From NCBI GenBank assembly GCA_015698045.1, contig BLAL01000197.1, positions 744,001-808,000 of the forward strand: DNA of 64,000 nt, written 5' to 3'. Positions 1-11,915 of this stretch are shown in pieces. A program made the translations under genes and the position numbers. The DNA is from Rhizophagus clarus. Its lineage: Eukaryota > Glomeromycota > Glomeromycetes > Glomerales > Glomeraceae. Under the pieces are notes generated by a model, which did no database searches, was not told where the DNA came from, and saw only the letters and a program-made list of their open reading frames with translations. Numbering within the stretch: the stretch's first letter is position 1; each line of letters starts with the position of its first letter.

Positions 1-715
1 TTTTAAAAAAATGCTACATGTGAAATCACGACGAGATACATGTCATATAAGGTAATTAAACAGTACACTAATAGTAATAAAAATATTTCATCCTTAATAA
101 TATAACAAAGCATTTTTATATCGAATTTTAAATTAAAAAAAATTATTTAATTACAAATTCTCTATAAAAAGGGTATCTTTAATTAGTATTAAATATAATG
201 GAATTAATATTTTTATACGAGACAAAAAAAAAATAAAAATAAAGATTACAAATATTTTTGATAAAAATTAAAATTGAGTATAGAAAGTTAGTTGATATAA
301 AAATTGGAAAATTTTGATATTAAATATATTCATTACGTCAAAGATACGTTAATAATGTCATTACTTCTTTTATTTAATAATGAAAATAGAGGTCAAATAT
401 ATCTACTAAATTATTAAAAATTGATATTATAGTCATTTTGAGTTATATAAGCTATATTTACCTCTGTTCCGTTTAAAGTTTTAACTATGCTTAACTCGAA
501 AATTGCTAATAATTGCTTGATAAGCGATTGATCATTTATATCATGAACTCAAATTCTAGCGTATACTGTACTTCATATAACCCACACAAACTTTCAAATA
601 TCCAATTGACTGCGTCCACAAACTGCGGTTGCGTAGAAAATTGATCTACAGCAACTAAACTAATTAACTTCTGTGCTACCGTATACAAATATTTAATAAA
701 TAAATACATTCTGTA
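1..715. other. AT-rich intergenic sequence, no gene seen
   Basis: Very AT-rich DNA with many stops in all frames. I see no conserved motif, splice-bounded exon or terminal inverted repeat. The last 100 bases presumably hold the promoter and 5' leader of the Sel1 gene that follows. Confidence 0.6.
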
Positions 716-1756
716 ATGCAATTATTTTGCCATTATTCTTCAATATCAAGTGACAATAAAATGAATGCTGCTAATAATTCAGATAATGTGGATATGTCAA
801 ATACATATAATTCATTACATGGAATAACTCAAATAATTAAGAATTTTAATAAAATAAACATGAAGGAAATAGAACCTACGGCTCAAAATATTAATGAGAA
901 TATATTTGAAGAGGATTTAAGTATCGTAGTGGATGAATTAATTAATCTTAATTTTGATGATTTAAACAAAGGTTATGATGATAATACGAGAAAGCAACAT
1001 TTTTTTGATTATATTGTTAATAATGGAATCATTTTACAAGAAATCTACGACTGGCTTTTAAATAATCAATATTATCCGAATTCTATTTATTTGCTTGGAT
1101 ATTTTAATTATCATGGAATTGTAACAAATATTAATAAGCAAAAAGCGTTTGAATTATATCAAATTGCGGCAGAATTAAAAAGTATTGTGGCTCAATTAGA
1201 CCTTTCTGATATGTATATAGAAGTTGAAAAAAATTATGACAAAGCTTTTGAATTATCCAAAATGTTGGCAGAAATTGGTAACCCAAATGCAATGAATAAG
1301 TTAGGATATTGCTATGATTTTGGAATAGGAATTGATACTAACGAAAGTAAAGCATTTGAATCATATAAAAAGGCAGCGGATTTAGGAAATACAAATGGAA
1401 TAAATAACTTAGCATGGTGTTATGAAAATGGTCTCGGAACTAACGTTAATAAGGAAAAGGCGTTTGAGTTATATAAAAAAGCAGCAGAATTAGGAAATGT
1501 GAGTGGAATGAATAGCTTAGGGTGTTGTTATGACATTGGATCTGGAACTGATGTTAATAAACAAAAAGCATTTGAATTATATAAAGAGGCTGCGAATTTG
1601 GGAAATAATTATGCTCAATATAATTTAGCCTTGATATATGAAAAGGGAAAAGAAATTAAGAAGGATATCGCCAAGGCAATTTATTGGCATAAAAAATCTG
1701 CTGAACAAGGGCATGAATACGCTAAAAAACATCTGAATATACTTCTAAAAAATTGA
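716..1756 (+). CDS. Sel1-like repeat protein (cluster member 1)
   Basis: An uninterrupted 346-residue frame. Residues about 37-118 form the leader domain shared by the whole cluster (IIKNFNKINMKEIEPT, then EEDLSIVVDELINL, then LQEIYDWLLNNQ). Residues about 121-340 hold six Sel1-like repeats of roughly 36 residues with the usual alpha-helical pattern (KAFELYKKAAELGN...GYCYDFGIGID). Sel1 repeats fold as paired helices and act as protein-protein scaffolds; the partner here is unknown. There is no signal peptide or membrane segment. The start may be Met16 (base 761) rather than Met1: member 2 has a Met at the same place after an in-frame extension, and member 6 has an equivalent internal Met. Unlike the gene at 19938-22186 there is no kinase domain upstream, so this is a stand-alone Sel1 gene or one derived from a kinase fusion. 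Confidence 0.85.
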   Translation: MQLFCHYSSISSDNKMNAANNSDNVDMSNTYNSLHGITQIIKNFNKINMKEIEPTAQNINENIFEEDLSIVVDELINLNFDDLNKGYDDNTRKQHFFDYIVNNGIILQEIYDWLLNNQYYPNSIYLLGYFNYHGIVTNINKQKAFELYQIAAELKSIVAQLDLSDMYIEVEKNYDKAFELSKMLAEIGNPNAMNKLGYCYDFGIGIDTNESKAFESYKKAADLGNTNGINNLAWCYENGLGTNVNKEKAFELYKKAAELGNVSGMNSLGCCYDIGSGTDVNKQKAFELYKEAANLGNNYAQYNLALIYEKGKEIKKDIAKAIYWHKKSAEQGHEYAKKHLNILLKN

Positions 1757-1839
1757 CTGATTTTACATATAAATAGGAGTATGTAAATGTGGATATACAT
1801 CAATATAAATGAAGGACACTTATTCAGTACTATACACTA

Positions 1840-1862
1840 TTATTATTATTATTATTATTATT
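1840..1862. repeat. (ATT)n microsatellite
   Basis: About seven tandem TAT/ATT triplets just downstream of the first Sel1 gene. A simple repeat with no sign of function. Confidence 0.8.
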
Positions 1863-2271
1863 TATTCGGATTGATATATTTGTATAACAATTTTTGATAT
1901 AATATATTATTTAATACTTTTTATTATATGAATAGCTTTTTATTTTGTAAATTAAATTATATAAACATAAATAAGTTACATACAATCATTTAGCGAGTTA
2001 TCTCTATAACATGACAATATCAGCGATCATCACTAAATTCTACAGCTGTTTTCATAATGTACGGGACACATGACAACATTTGTTGCCGACTGTCGAGACT
2101 TTCTTGTCGGAAAATATACATATAGTTACTATAGTTATGTTTTATATCCAGGATGTTTATTTTTTGTCGACAACCGGCAACCCAACAAGTTCTCGGCAGT
2201 CGCCATCAAATTTTGTCACGTGTCCCTTACATTATGAAATCAGTTGTAATAGAAAAGAAATCTTGACCGGG

Positions 2272-2685
2272 TAGGGATGGCAACGGTCGGTCACGATCGG
2301 TTATCGGTCGGTCATAACCGGTTAAGGACCTTTGACCGACCGACCGTTTTGGCTGACCGTTTTCATGACCGTTTAACCGACCGTTTGACCGACTGTTTAA
2401 CCGACCGTTTAACCGACCACTTTTTCTTTTTAACGAATTTAATTAAGACAAAACGTTAAAAAGTGTTTTGTTAGCGAATTTAATCAAAAAAAAAACGTTA
2501 TTTAACTTTTTTATTCATTAAATTCGTTAAAAGAAATGCCAAATGAATAAGGTTGGTTAAATGGTCGGTCGGTTAAACGGTCGGTCAAACGGTCAGTCAA
2601 AACGGTCGGTTAAACGATCTTTGACCGACCGATATCGGTCACGATCATGACCGGTCATGACCGGTTATTACCGTTGCCATCCCTA
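2272..2685. mobile_element. GACCG-rich foldback MITE
   Basis: The ends are perfect inverted copies of TAGGGATGGCAACGG, and the arms continue as imperfect inverted repeats built of GACCGACCGTTTAA-like subrepeats around an AT-rich centre. About 414 bp with no real coding capacity; the small open frame inside is only repeat sequence read through. The terminus resembles hAT-type ends (TAGGG), but the 8 bases on each side do not match. The TA at each end could instead be a TA target duplication, so the superfamily is open. Confidence 0.7.
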
Positions 2686-4705
2686 GCTACCACTACTAAA
2701 AAAAGTCCATTAATTGCAATATGTAGAAAATCACTCTTGTCAGTAATTCAATAGTTGTTAAAACATCCGACTATTGACAATTTTTTTTGTACTTATTATT
2801 AAACAGATTCATAGTTTGGAAAAAAGAGCTAGGTCTGCTAGGATAAGAACATATCAAAAAAGTTATTAATTCATATAATAAAATTAAATAAATAAAAAAA
2901 GTTATTAAATGATTATGGTTTTTTTAAACACAAATAACTGTTTATTTTCCACTAATGTCACTATAATTTCTTTTTGAATTATATTGTTCACTTACTTACG
3001 CTTATGCTTGCTTGTAAGCAGATATTCCGCGGAGCAGAGGTTAGATATAAAAATTTCTTTTGGCCTACATAATAACTAAAGATGCTTAAAACTAGCTTAA
3101 TGATTTATTAATTTTATTTTTTTTTTGCATGATAAATTATAAATGAATTATAATAGCGCGTTCTTATAAAATAATTGACTATACATTATTCTACTAACAG
3201 TAACCAGATGTTTCACAGTTCACACCAGGATCAGTAAACTTAAAATCTTAGACTTTATTAAAAAAAACTCTATTAAACGCCTGATTCTTAATAGACTCTG
3301 TTAAAAAAAATCACACTCCCCAACAGATTTTATTAAAAAAATTCATGGTTAAAAAACATTTTTAATGATTCCTTAACTTATTTTTTTTTGTAAGACGCAG
3401 GATTTCTTTAGATGAACACATAAGTGACAGGAATTAAGAAAGGATGTTGTGTTCAATGATATTAAAGTTCTTAAGAATCAATGAAATTGTAAACAATTAT
3501 CATATTCATTTACTTATAATAACAATAACTGTGTTTTTGCTACAATACTTTGTAATTTTATTACAGCTGAAATTCGCAACGTTTTTTTTTTTCTTTGGAA
3601 ACAGAAACTTTGGTTTTTCATATAAAAACTTCAGGCTATCCGTTACCTGAAGTGACCCAAATACTTTTGGGCCAGGTTGGGTCAGAGCAGGTTACTCGAA
3701 CTGAACTGAGTCAGCTGATCCATTTGAAGCTCTAATATACAACATATTAAAGTGGTGAAAGCTGCAAAACAAAAAATGGTTACAATTTTTGGTGCCGAAC
3801 ACCCCTTGTTTTGCTGTGGGCGTCCCCAAATGCAGTATACATGAAATATTTTATTCTATAGATAAAATTTGCATTTATTGCATTTAATTATAATACCATT
3901 TTATATGTATCATTTACATTGTACAATGTACCATTTATATTTGCAATTTGGCATAAACGCACAAATTATTAAATTACTATATCTGATACCATTATAATAA
4001 CGATAATCTGGACCTATTCACATCCAAACATCCAAATAGTTTGGTGACAACTTCTATTCCCGGCGCAGCGCAGCAGGTTACACCTATTAAAGTATTTTTT
4101 TTTATGCATCTATCTACACTTTATAGAAAATCGCTTTTATCATTAAAAAGAAAATCAATTGTTTTATTTATTTATAAATAAAAAAAATTATAAGATGGCT
4201 TTTCAACTAAAATGTAATCGCATGAGCTAAAATTAACCTCTTCAGCCAAAATTATGATGATATGCAGCAATAGCCTTACTTAAATTTTTAAAAATTAACT
4301 TTCTTTGGCAATTAAATTGCTTTTAACTATTAAAAATATAGAATAGATCAGGCGCATCAGGCGCAGACACAAAAATTATTTATAACGGGTAATCTAAACC
4401 TCTACAGATAGACAGAAATTTATTATTATTATATAGATTATAAAGATTAATAAAATAGCATTCTCATGTAGTTATTTGATGATTTTAAATTTTAGTTTTA
4501 TTTAATATTTTATTTAGTTAGTTGTAGATAATTTTTTTACTTGAAATACAGTGATTTATGTGTATAGATATTTATGTTAAACGTCTACGTTGGAGACGTT
4601 ACATAATGAATTGTATTGTCTTTGGCGTTCACAATAAAGGATTAAAAAAAAAAAATTATAAATTTGCATTAATCTAAGGCCCCTCCAATTTAATTGTTCG
4701 TTTAA
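2686..4705. other. AT-rich intergenic sequence with possible retroposon tails
   Basis: No supported gene. Around 4560-4660 a short GC-richer stretch ends in AATAAAGGATT followed by a run of A, which looks like the 3' tail of a retroposed sequence on the + strand. The rest is low-complexity A/T-rich DNA. Confidence 0.4.
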
Positions 4706-6283
4706 CACTGGTCGAAGTGGGGTGATGTGCAATACATTTACATAAGAGAAATTTTATATACATGTCACGTTTCATATTGATTTATCAGTAATTTCAATTA
4801 AATCTAATTAAAATGTATGTTATAACTTCTAATCTTCTTGTTCAGCCATTATCATGGTATTTATATCTGAATTTCCTCTAGAAAATTTTCCCAATTAGCA
4901 ACCATTGCCTCTTTTGGTTCCTTCACTTGCTTAATTGATGGTTTCTCGTTATCATTGTAATCATTTTGTTGTTAATGGTATTATCAGAATTCCTTTATCA
5001 TTAGTTAAAATCTAAATATAAAGACAAACCAATGAGAATGAAAAAAATATAAGATAAAAAAAAATTAATTTAATACATGGCAACCAACAAAATGCATCAG
5101 CATCAAATAAACCAGCTTCAGTTGCCAGAAGTCCTATACAAGTGGAAAGCAAAGAGAAAGCCCATTTATACCACGCACACATTGCAAAATCCATTCCTAT
5201 AGAAAAAAGGCAGAAGGGAACATTAGAAATGTTCTAACAGTTTTTCGCATAACAAAGAAACCATTCCCTCATCTCCACTTACTAAAATAAAACTTTCCTG
5301 TGGATTGTTTAATTTCCTCAAAAGAAAACAACATTTCTAATTTTTTTTTTGCAAAACAAGCTTGCATATCACTTTACTTTTACTTACAGTATTGATCTTT
5401 ATAAACTTATAAAGGTTTTGTTTCGTTACCTTAAAAAAAAAAAAGCAAAAATGGTAGTATTTGTTATTCTTTTTACGTAAAAAAAACTTCCAAAGGTTCC
5501 GTTTTATTTCCTAAAAAAAGAAAAATAAAATATTGAACGTTCTTATATGTAAAAAAATCACTATTTTTACCACTTACTGAATGGGTCTTTCCAAGTTTTC
5601 ATTAATTTGGTTTATTTTCTCTAAATTAAAACTTTTATTATAATACTGTTAGTCAAATCTATCTATTTTTTCGTATAACAAAATTTAGAAAGAATATTAG
5701 CAATCAAAAAACTTTTCATACTTTATATAAAAGTTTAAGCTTAATAGATTTTTTGTGTATAAATAAGCTCATTTATCACGTCGCGTGCAGTTACCAATCA
5801 AATTTTAAGATCAGGAGTAACAATTGCAATATACAACAGTATATCTAAGTGTTTATATAGTTAATATGCTTTATCAATAACAGTTAGCTTTAAGTAACAA
5901 ATATTAAAAGTTATTAACATTTCGAATTAATTGAAAAAAAAACAATAATAACCAATTAAAGCACTATTTTCAAGATATTATTAAATAGTATAAATTACAT
6001 GATGGCAAATTTATAAATTCAATTAAGTAAATGACTCGTAGTTTTGTGTTATTAATTAAATATCATATTTTAAGTAAATTTCAAGCTATAATATGCATAA
6101 TATACATTGGTATTAAATTTAGTAAAATTTATACATTATAAATTAGCGAATTAAATTTAAAATCATAAAATTTACTATAAATTTTACCGTTTCAATCCAT
6201 AAATTAAATTTTCCTAATTGCAATTGAGATCACCAAATGTATTAGCAATAAGCTTCATGTAAACCTTCCCACTTCGACCAGTG
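4706..6283. mobile_element. Non-autonomous DNA transposon with TAA duplication (PIF/Harbinger-like)
   Basis: The termini are inverted copies of CACTGGTCGAAGTGGG. The trinucleotide TAA lies directly outside both ends (4703-4705 and 6284-6286). A 3-bp TWA duplication is typical of PIF/Harbinger elements, so that is the best guess. The 1578-bp interior is AT-rich and holds no transposase. It contains one short stretch of normal-looking coding composition (5012-5194, - strand), listed separately. Confidence 0.65.
5012..5194 (-). other. Possible captured membrane-protein exon
   Basis: A 60-residue frame with two hydrophobic stretches (FSLLSTCIGLLATEAGLF and IKLIFFYLIFFSFSLVCL), lying inside a non-autonomous transposon. 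The first half has balanced codon use unlike the surrounding A/T-rich filler, and CTATAG sits just upstream on the coding strand. It could be a host exon carried by the element, or chance. I do not recognise the protein. Confidence 0.2.
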
Positions 6284-7137
6284 TAATGTACTCTATCCCC
6301 CCTCTATTTTCTTAAAAATCTGGACCGGAATAATCATATAATAATTATATAATTTTAAATGCCCCCTTCTAAATTTAAATTATATTTTCTGAAATTTTCC
6401 GAAATTTCCCAATTTTCAAAATTTTATTATATATTTTCGTTTATTGTAAACACCCCTCCCCCTCAAACTTTTCATAAAATCTGGATATTAAACAAACAAT
6501 TAAATTGGAGCGGCCTAAACAGACGTTATAGATTTAAGTGATCGACATGCTAATCATATCACGAAATATAATTTAAACTAGAATATGTTATCTAAATTTT
6601 TTTTTTTTTTTTTGATTAAAATAAATAAATTCATAAAATTATTTTATTATATTGTGCTATGACAAATAGAAATTGAATTACATTAATACATAAAACTATA
6701 AAAACGTGTAAGTCGTGCTGATTTTACCATATTTTACAAAAAATTAATTACTAGTATTCCTGATGACCCGTTCGTTATATTGTATAAACGAGGTGGCTTT
6801 CAGCTTAGAAGCATCCATAGTTGAATTCAATAAAGTGTAAAAATGCTGTTTTTTTTAAGTGTTTCTATTATAAAGGTAATAAAATATCATTTTTTTTTAA
6901 AAAAAAAAATTTTTTGGGACAAATATTACGTGAAACATAAGCCGTCAAAATTCAGGCTGATGTTGGCTTAGTGCGAGTTTCACTTAATGCAAGTTATTAA
7001 ATAGTCTCATTAAAAAATTTTGTTTATTGGTTCATTGATGTTGATTTCTGCATGCAGTAAATTGATTTGCAAACCTTGTTGTGCTACCTGTACCACCATG
7101 AATACATATATATAAATATAGACAGCTTTTCCCCGCA
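6284..7137. other. AT-rich intergenic sequence
   Basis: Long poly-T and poly-A tracts and no supported gene. The final part is presumably the promoter and leader of the next Sel1 gene. Confidence 0.5.
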
Positions 7138-8193
7138 ATGAAATTAACTTTATTGTCATTCACAACGTCAAATTACATTAAAATGAATGTTAAAAATTCA
7201 AATAATGAGGAAATTTCAAATACTTATATTTCATTACATGGAGAATCGACTCAAATTATTCAAAATTTTAATAAAGTAGATACAAAGGAAATAAAACCTA
7301 CAACCTATAATGTCAATAAAAATATTTATGAAGAGGATTTAACCATTGTTGTAGATCATTTGATTAATCTTAATTTAAATGATTTAAATAAAGGAAATGA
7401 AGATCATATAAGAAAAAAGCATATTCTTGATTATATTAATAGTCATAATATTATTTTACAAGAAATATATAACTGGCTCTTAAATAATCAATATCATTCA
7501 AATTCCATTTATTTGCTTGGATATTTTAATTATCATGGAATTGTGACAAATATTGATAAGAAAAAAACTTCTAATTTATATCAAAAAGCAGCAGAATTAG
7601 AAAATGTTGTGGCTCAATTGGATCTTGCTACTATGTATATATATGGTGAGGGCGCTGAAATAAATTATATTAAAGCTTTTGAATTATCTAAAAAATTGGC
7701 AGAAAAAAATAATCCAAATGCAATGAATAGATTGGGATATTGTTATGATCATGGAATTGGAACTTGTATTAATGAAAAAAAAGCATTTGAATTATATCAA
7801 AAGGCAGCAGAATTAGGAAATTCAAATGGAATAAACAATGTAGGATGGTGTTGTGAAAGCGGATTTGGAACTAATGTTGATAAACAAAGCGCATTTAAGT
7901 TATACCAAAAAGCAGCAGATTTAGGAAATGCGAATGGGATGAATAGCTTAGGATGTTGCTATGAAAATGGAGTTGGAACTGAAATTAATATTAAAAAAGC
8001 ATATGAGTTATATCAGAAGGCAGCAAATTTGGGAAATGATTTCGCTCAATTTAACCTTGCTTTGATGTATGAATATGGAAATGAAATTAAAAAAGATATA
8101 ACCAAAGCAATTTATTGGTATAAAAAATCCGCTAAACAAGGACATAGTTATGCTCAAAAAAAATTAACTGAACTTTTGGAAAATGAGTTGTAA
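7138..8193 (+). CDS. Sel1-like repeat protein (cluster member 2)
   Basis: A 351-residue uninterrupted frame with the cluster's leader domain (IIQNFNKVDTKEIKPT, EEDLTIVVDHLINL, LQEIYNWLLNNQ), then six Sel1 repeats and a final helix ending KKLTELLENEL. It is closely related to member 3, and the two lie only about 550 bp apart in the same orientation, so they look like a tandem duplication. A second Met at residue 16 (base 7183) matches the internal Met of member 1 and is the likelier start. The 15 residues before it may be 5' leader. Predicted soluble scaffold protein; no catalytic motif is visible. Confidence 0.87.
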   Translation: MKLTLLSFTTSNYIKMNVKNSNNEEISNTYISLHGESTQIIQNFNKVDTKEIKPTTYNVNKNIYEEDLTIVVDHLINLNLNDLNKGNEDHIRKKHILDYINSHNIILQEIYNWLLNNQYHSNSIYLLGYFNYHGIVTNIDKKKTSNLYQKAAELENVVAQLDLATMYIYGEGAEINYIKAFELSKKLAEKNNPNAMNRLGYCYDHGIGTCINEKKAFELYQKAAELGNSNGINNVGWCCESGFGTNVDKQSAFKLYQKAADLGNANGMNSLGCCYENGVGTEINIKKAYELYQKAANLGNDFAQFNLALMYEYGNEIKKDITKAIYWYKKSAKQGHSYAQKKLTELLENEL

Positions 8194-8737
8194 AATTTCT
8201 TATAATTTGACAGATAGATAGTAATATTAAAGAATTTTTTTTATCTTTCGTATAAATTTTTGTTATAATTTATCGATAGTAGGTAGTATTATAGTGGTTG
8301 AATTCTTTATATTCATATAAATATTAATAAAGATTATTAACTTTTTTATTTGAGAACAAGTAACAACGAAATGACGGAGTAAAGTGTATTAACTAGAATT
8401 ACGAGGCTTAAAGCTGGCCAAAGCTCCAGGCCAAGTTATAGGTTATATGTCACATTTCAATAAAGTTGACCTCTATAAATATGTATTAATAATATCGATA
8501 TACTGTATATTAACGTTAAACGGCTTAACCTACGAATATAATTATAACTTATAATAGCCCGTCGTTAAAATTATGGTGTCACAAAGTAGCCAAAATGTAA
8601 CAAAAACTGATCTGCGGTAACTTATTATATCTGTATTACAAACAAACACTACTGTGTACAAAATAAATAAATATATAAGCAAGTTTGCGTATGAATTTTT
8701 TTTTTTTTTTTTTTACCGACTGTAAATTGTATCCACG

Positions 8738-9766
8738 ATGTCTGGTAGTATAGAAATAAATGTTTTAAAAAATCTAAATAATGAGAATGTATCAGATTAT
8801 AATTCATCACGTGGAATATTAACTCGAATTGTTCAAAATTTTAATAAAATAGACATAAAGGAAATAGAACCCACGACACAAAATATTAATAAAAGTATAT
8901 ATGAAGGAGATTTAAGCGTTGTGGTTGATAAATTAATCAATATTACTTTAAATGATTTAAATAAAGGAAGTGCAAATGAAGAAAGAAAAAATCATATTAT
9001 TGATTATATTAATAATCATAAGGTTATTTTACAAGAAATCTATAATTGGCTTTTAAATAATCAAAATCATTCGAACTCTATTTATTTGTTTGGATATTTT
9101 AATTATCATGGAATTGAAACTAATAATAATAAACAAAAAGCATTGGAACTATATCAAAAAGCGGCAGAGTTAGAAAATATTGCAGCACAATTGGATCTTG
9201 CTAATATGTATATTAATGAAAAATGGACTGAAAAGAACTGCAATAAAATTTTTGAATTAACTAAAAAGTTGGCAGAAAAAAATAATCCAAATGCAATAAA
9301 TAGGTTAGGATATTGTTATGATTGTGGTATTGGAACTGATGTTAATAAACAAAAAGCATTCGAGTTGTATCAAAAAGCGGCAGAAATGGGAAATTCAAAT
9401 GGAGTAAATAATGTAGGGTGGTGTTATGAAAATGGATATGGCACTAATATTAATAAACAAAAGGCTTTTGAATTTTATCAAAAAGCAGCAGATTTAGGAA
9501 ATGTAAACGGAATGAATAGTCTAGGATGGTGTTACAAAAATGGAATTGGAACTGGCGTTGATGGTCATAAGGCATTTGAATTATATCAAAAGGCAGCAAA
9601 TTTGGGAAATGAATATTCTCAATACAATCTTGCTTTGATGTATGAAAATGGAGATGAAATTAAAAAAGATATAACCAAAGCGATTTATTGGTATAAAAAA
9701 TCTGCCGAGCAAGGACATGATCATGCTGAAAAAAAATTAACAAAAATTTTGAAAATATTAAATTAA
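8738..9766 (+). CDS. Sel1-like repeat protein (cluster member 3)
   Basis: A 342-residue frame starting MSGSIEINVLKN, followed by the shared leader domain and six Sel1 repeats (for example KAFELYQKAAEMGNSNGVNN and GWCYENGYGTNINKQKAFEF). The ATG follows a T-rich run and a short C-containing leader. Repeat sequence and order match member 2 nearly motif for motif, which supports recent tandem duplication. No kinase part, signal peptide or membrane helix. The product is probably an adaptor, as is usual for Sel1 proteins, but no partner can be read from the sequence. Confidence 0.87.
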   Translation: MSGSIEINVLKNLNNENVSDYNSSRGILTRIVQNFNKIDIKEIEPTTQNINKSIYEGDLSVVVDKLINITLNDLNKGSANEERKNHIIDYINNHKVILQEIYNWLLNNQNHSNSIYLFGYFNYHGIETNNNKQKALELYQKAAELENIAAQLDLANMYINEKWTEKNCNKIFELTKKLAEKNNPNAINRLGYCYDCGIGTDVNKQKAFELYQKAAEMGNSNGVNNVGWCYENGYGTNINKQKAFEFYQKAADLGNVNGMNSLGWCYKNGIGTGVDGHKAFELYQKAANLGNEYSQYNLALMYENGDEIKKDITKAIYWYKKSAEQGHDHAEKKLTKILKILN

Positions 9767-10386
9767 AGTTCAATTGAAGTAGTATTTTGTAATGTTTTAT
9801 ATCAGTAATTAATATTAATAAAATTGAATACCGTCAAAACTTTGTTTATTGTATCATCAACAATAACGGACAACACCAGACAATGTCACTAATTTTTGAG
9901 AAGTTTCAATACGTAGGTCATATGGTTCTCATACGACAGTAGTATTTCCTGAAATTTGAGAATTTTTGTCATATCTGCAACAAATACATGCATACGGCTT
10001 ATTATTGATAAGTATTCAAATCCTTGATCCTGGCAAATTTTGAGTTTGAGGTAATTTGGTCAAAGTTATGAGGCAGAACATTGAAGACAAAAGAAATCCG
10101 GTTGATCAGCTTGGTCGTAATAAGGTTCTTTTTTTCAACCGATAATTTTGCTTATGATAACATTAACTCACTAGCTGAATTAATTTTGACTGCAATGAAC
10201 CGGCCATCATAAAATATTTTATATTATTATTTGCAATCTTGAAAAATTTTTTGCAGGAAAATAAGAGAAAAATTTTTACATGCATTTTGACAGTACATCT
10301 TGAGATGTCACATATCAGTAGGTCGGTTAAATTTGATTAGCAATCTTTAAATACAAAATTTAATAGTAATTTGAACATTTAATATA

Positions 10387-10543
10387 TGAGGTCTTTGCAA
10401 TAAAAAGGTACGAAACTCAAAAAAAAATAAAAATTCAATTAATATTAAATTTACACTTATTTTAGCATAAAAAACATAATTAGCATATAAAGTAAATTTA
10501 AAAATTTTTTTGAGTTTCGTACCTTTCTATTGCAAAGACCCCA
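10387..10543. mobile_element. Small TA-flanked MITE (Tc1/mariner-like)
   Basis: A 157-bp element with inverted ends of about 38 bp (TGRGGTCTTTGCAATARAAA continuing to GGTACGAAACTC). A TA dinucleotide lies outside each end (10385-10386 and 10544-10545). The interior is A/T-rich and non-coding. Ends plus TA duplication point to Tc1/mariner, though such short ends are not diagnostic. Confidence 0.7.
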
Positions 10544-11042
10544 TATAACCTAGAAATCAAATTATTTTATTAGTAAAACGAAATTTTTAATTTAATTTAT
10601 TTGAAAAATTAAGGACTTAGTAAAGTAGGTTTAAAGATTTGCATCATATACAAATTACATAATGCGAAATTTTTACTTTTGATATATTATAAGTTCAATT
10701 GTAATAAAAAGATGAGGCTCGATGCGTTATATCAAGCGCTTTTGAAGAAGAGAGTACATTGTTCCTACATAAGCCATTTGATACGAGCTAGTCCTGCATC
10801 AAATTTTTTCTATGCTCTCTCACACTCCAAACAGGTTAAAATCGACATTTGAACTTAGGAATGAATAATTAATGTTAAGTCATTTGCCTCTTGTTTAAGG
10901 AAAAGGTCTGCGAGAGTTGGGAATGTATTACCTGCATAGTTACAAAAAAAATTATCCTATAATAAAATGTTGAATTCTGACAAGCAAATAGTAACTCTAA
11001 TCCAAAATTATGTTGTTCAATAGTTCATTTCACAAAAAAATT

Positions 11043-11915
11043 TCACAAATCGCTTTAAATTTTATAAAACAGGAATAAATGAGATAGAAGCTATAACTCA
11101 AAATATACATAATAATATCTTTGAGATTTAAATTTAGTAGCTGATAAATTGTTTACTCTTATTTTGATGCAAATGAAGGAAAAGAGGAAAAAGTTAAGAT
11201 AGATTTATAAGAAATTTATTACTATTTTTTAATAATGAAAATGATTCAAATTCTATTTATTTTGTTCGGAATTTTGTAATTAGAATTAACAGAAATATGC
11301 GAAAATGATTTGAGTTTATTCAAAAAGCCGCAAAGCTAGAAAGCGATGTTGCATTATTTGACCTTACTACTACGTGTATTGTTGGATTTGTATTGTTGGA
11401 TGTGGAGATAAGAATGATTATAAAAAGATTTAAAACTAACTAAAAAGTTAGCAGAAAAGAATATTCCAATGGAGTATATCTTTAGTTCCAATTCCATTGC
11501 AATAACAATAACCTAAAAGTAAGTATGAAAGGTGGAGCTAAATTATACTGTCCATTTTTATCCATTTTGTCCCATGACAGAATATGACCAAGACTAAATG
11601 TAACGAACCCTCTGGTTCACTAATCTTTTGGTACAATAAAGTCAAAGGAGGACATGGTGTTGGAAAAATTTTGTTAAATATTTTGAGCTTTTTACAAAAT
11701 CAGCCGAAAAAGGAAATAACTATGCTAGATTTTTTGTTATAGGATGTGATATAGCCCAGTATAATCTTGCTTTCACGTACTATGAAAGGAAGATAGAACT
11801 GAAAAAGATATGGAGAAACAATATTTGGTATGAAAAATCTGCAGAACAAAGAGGATCAGATGCTCAAAATAAATTAATAAATTTATTGAAATATTTGAAT
11901 TTATTAGTATTTTAA
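11043..11915 (+). pseudogene. Decayed Sel1-repeat gene (cluster member 4)
   Basis: Scattered fragments, in different frames, match the neighbouring Sel1 genes in order. They start with the leader (GINEIEAITQNIHNN), then a piece like NDSNSIYFV, then FIQKAAKLESDVALFDLTT, then KKLAEKNIPME, and finally IAQYNLAF and EKSAEQRGSDAQNKLINLLK near 11750-11905. Stops and frame changes interrupt it throughout, and about 180 bp near 11480-11660 has no match. It lies in the same orientation as members 1-3 and 5, so the + strand block was once at least five genes long. Confidence 0.75.

Noticed and set aside
2277-2459. 60-codon frame with repeated DRLT motif
   Set aside because: It is the GACCG subrepeat of the foldback element read as protein.
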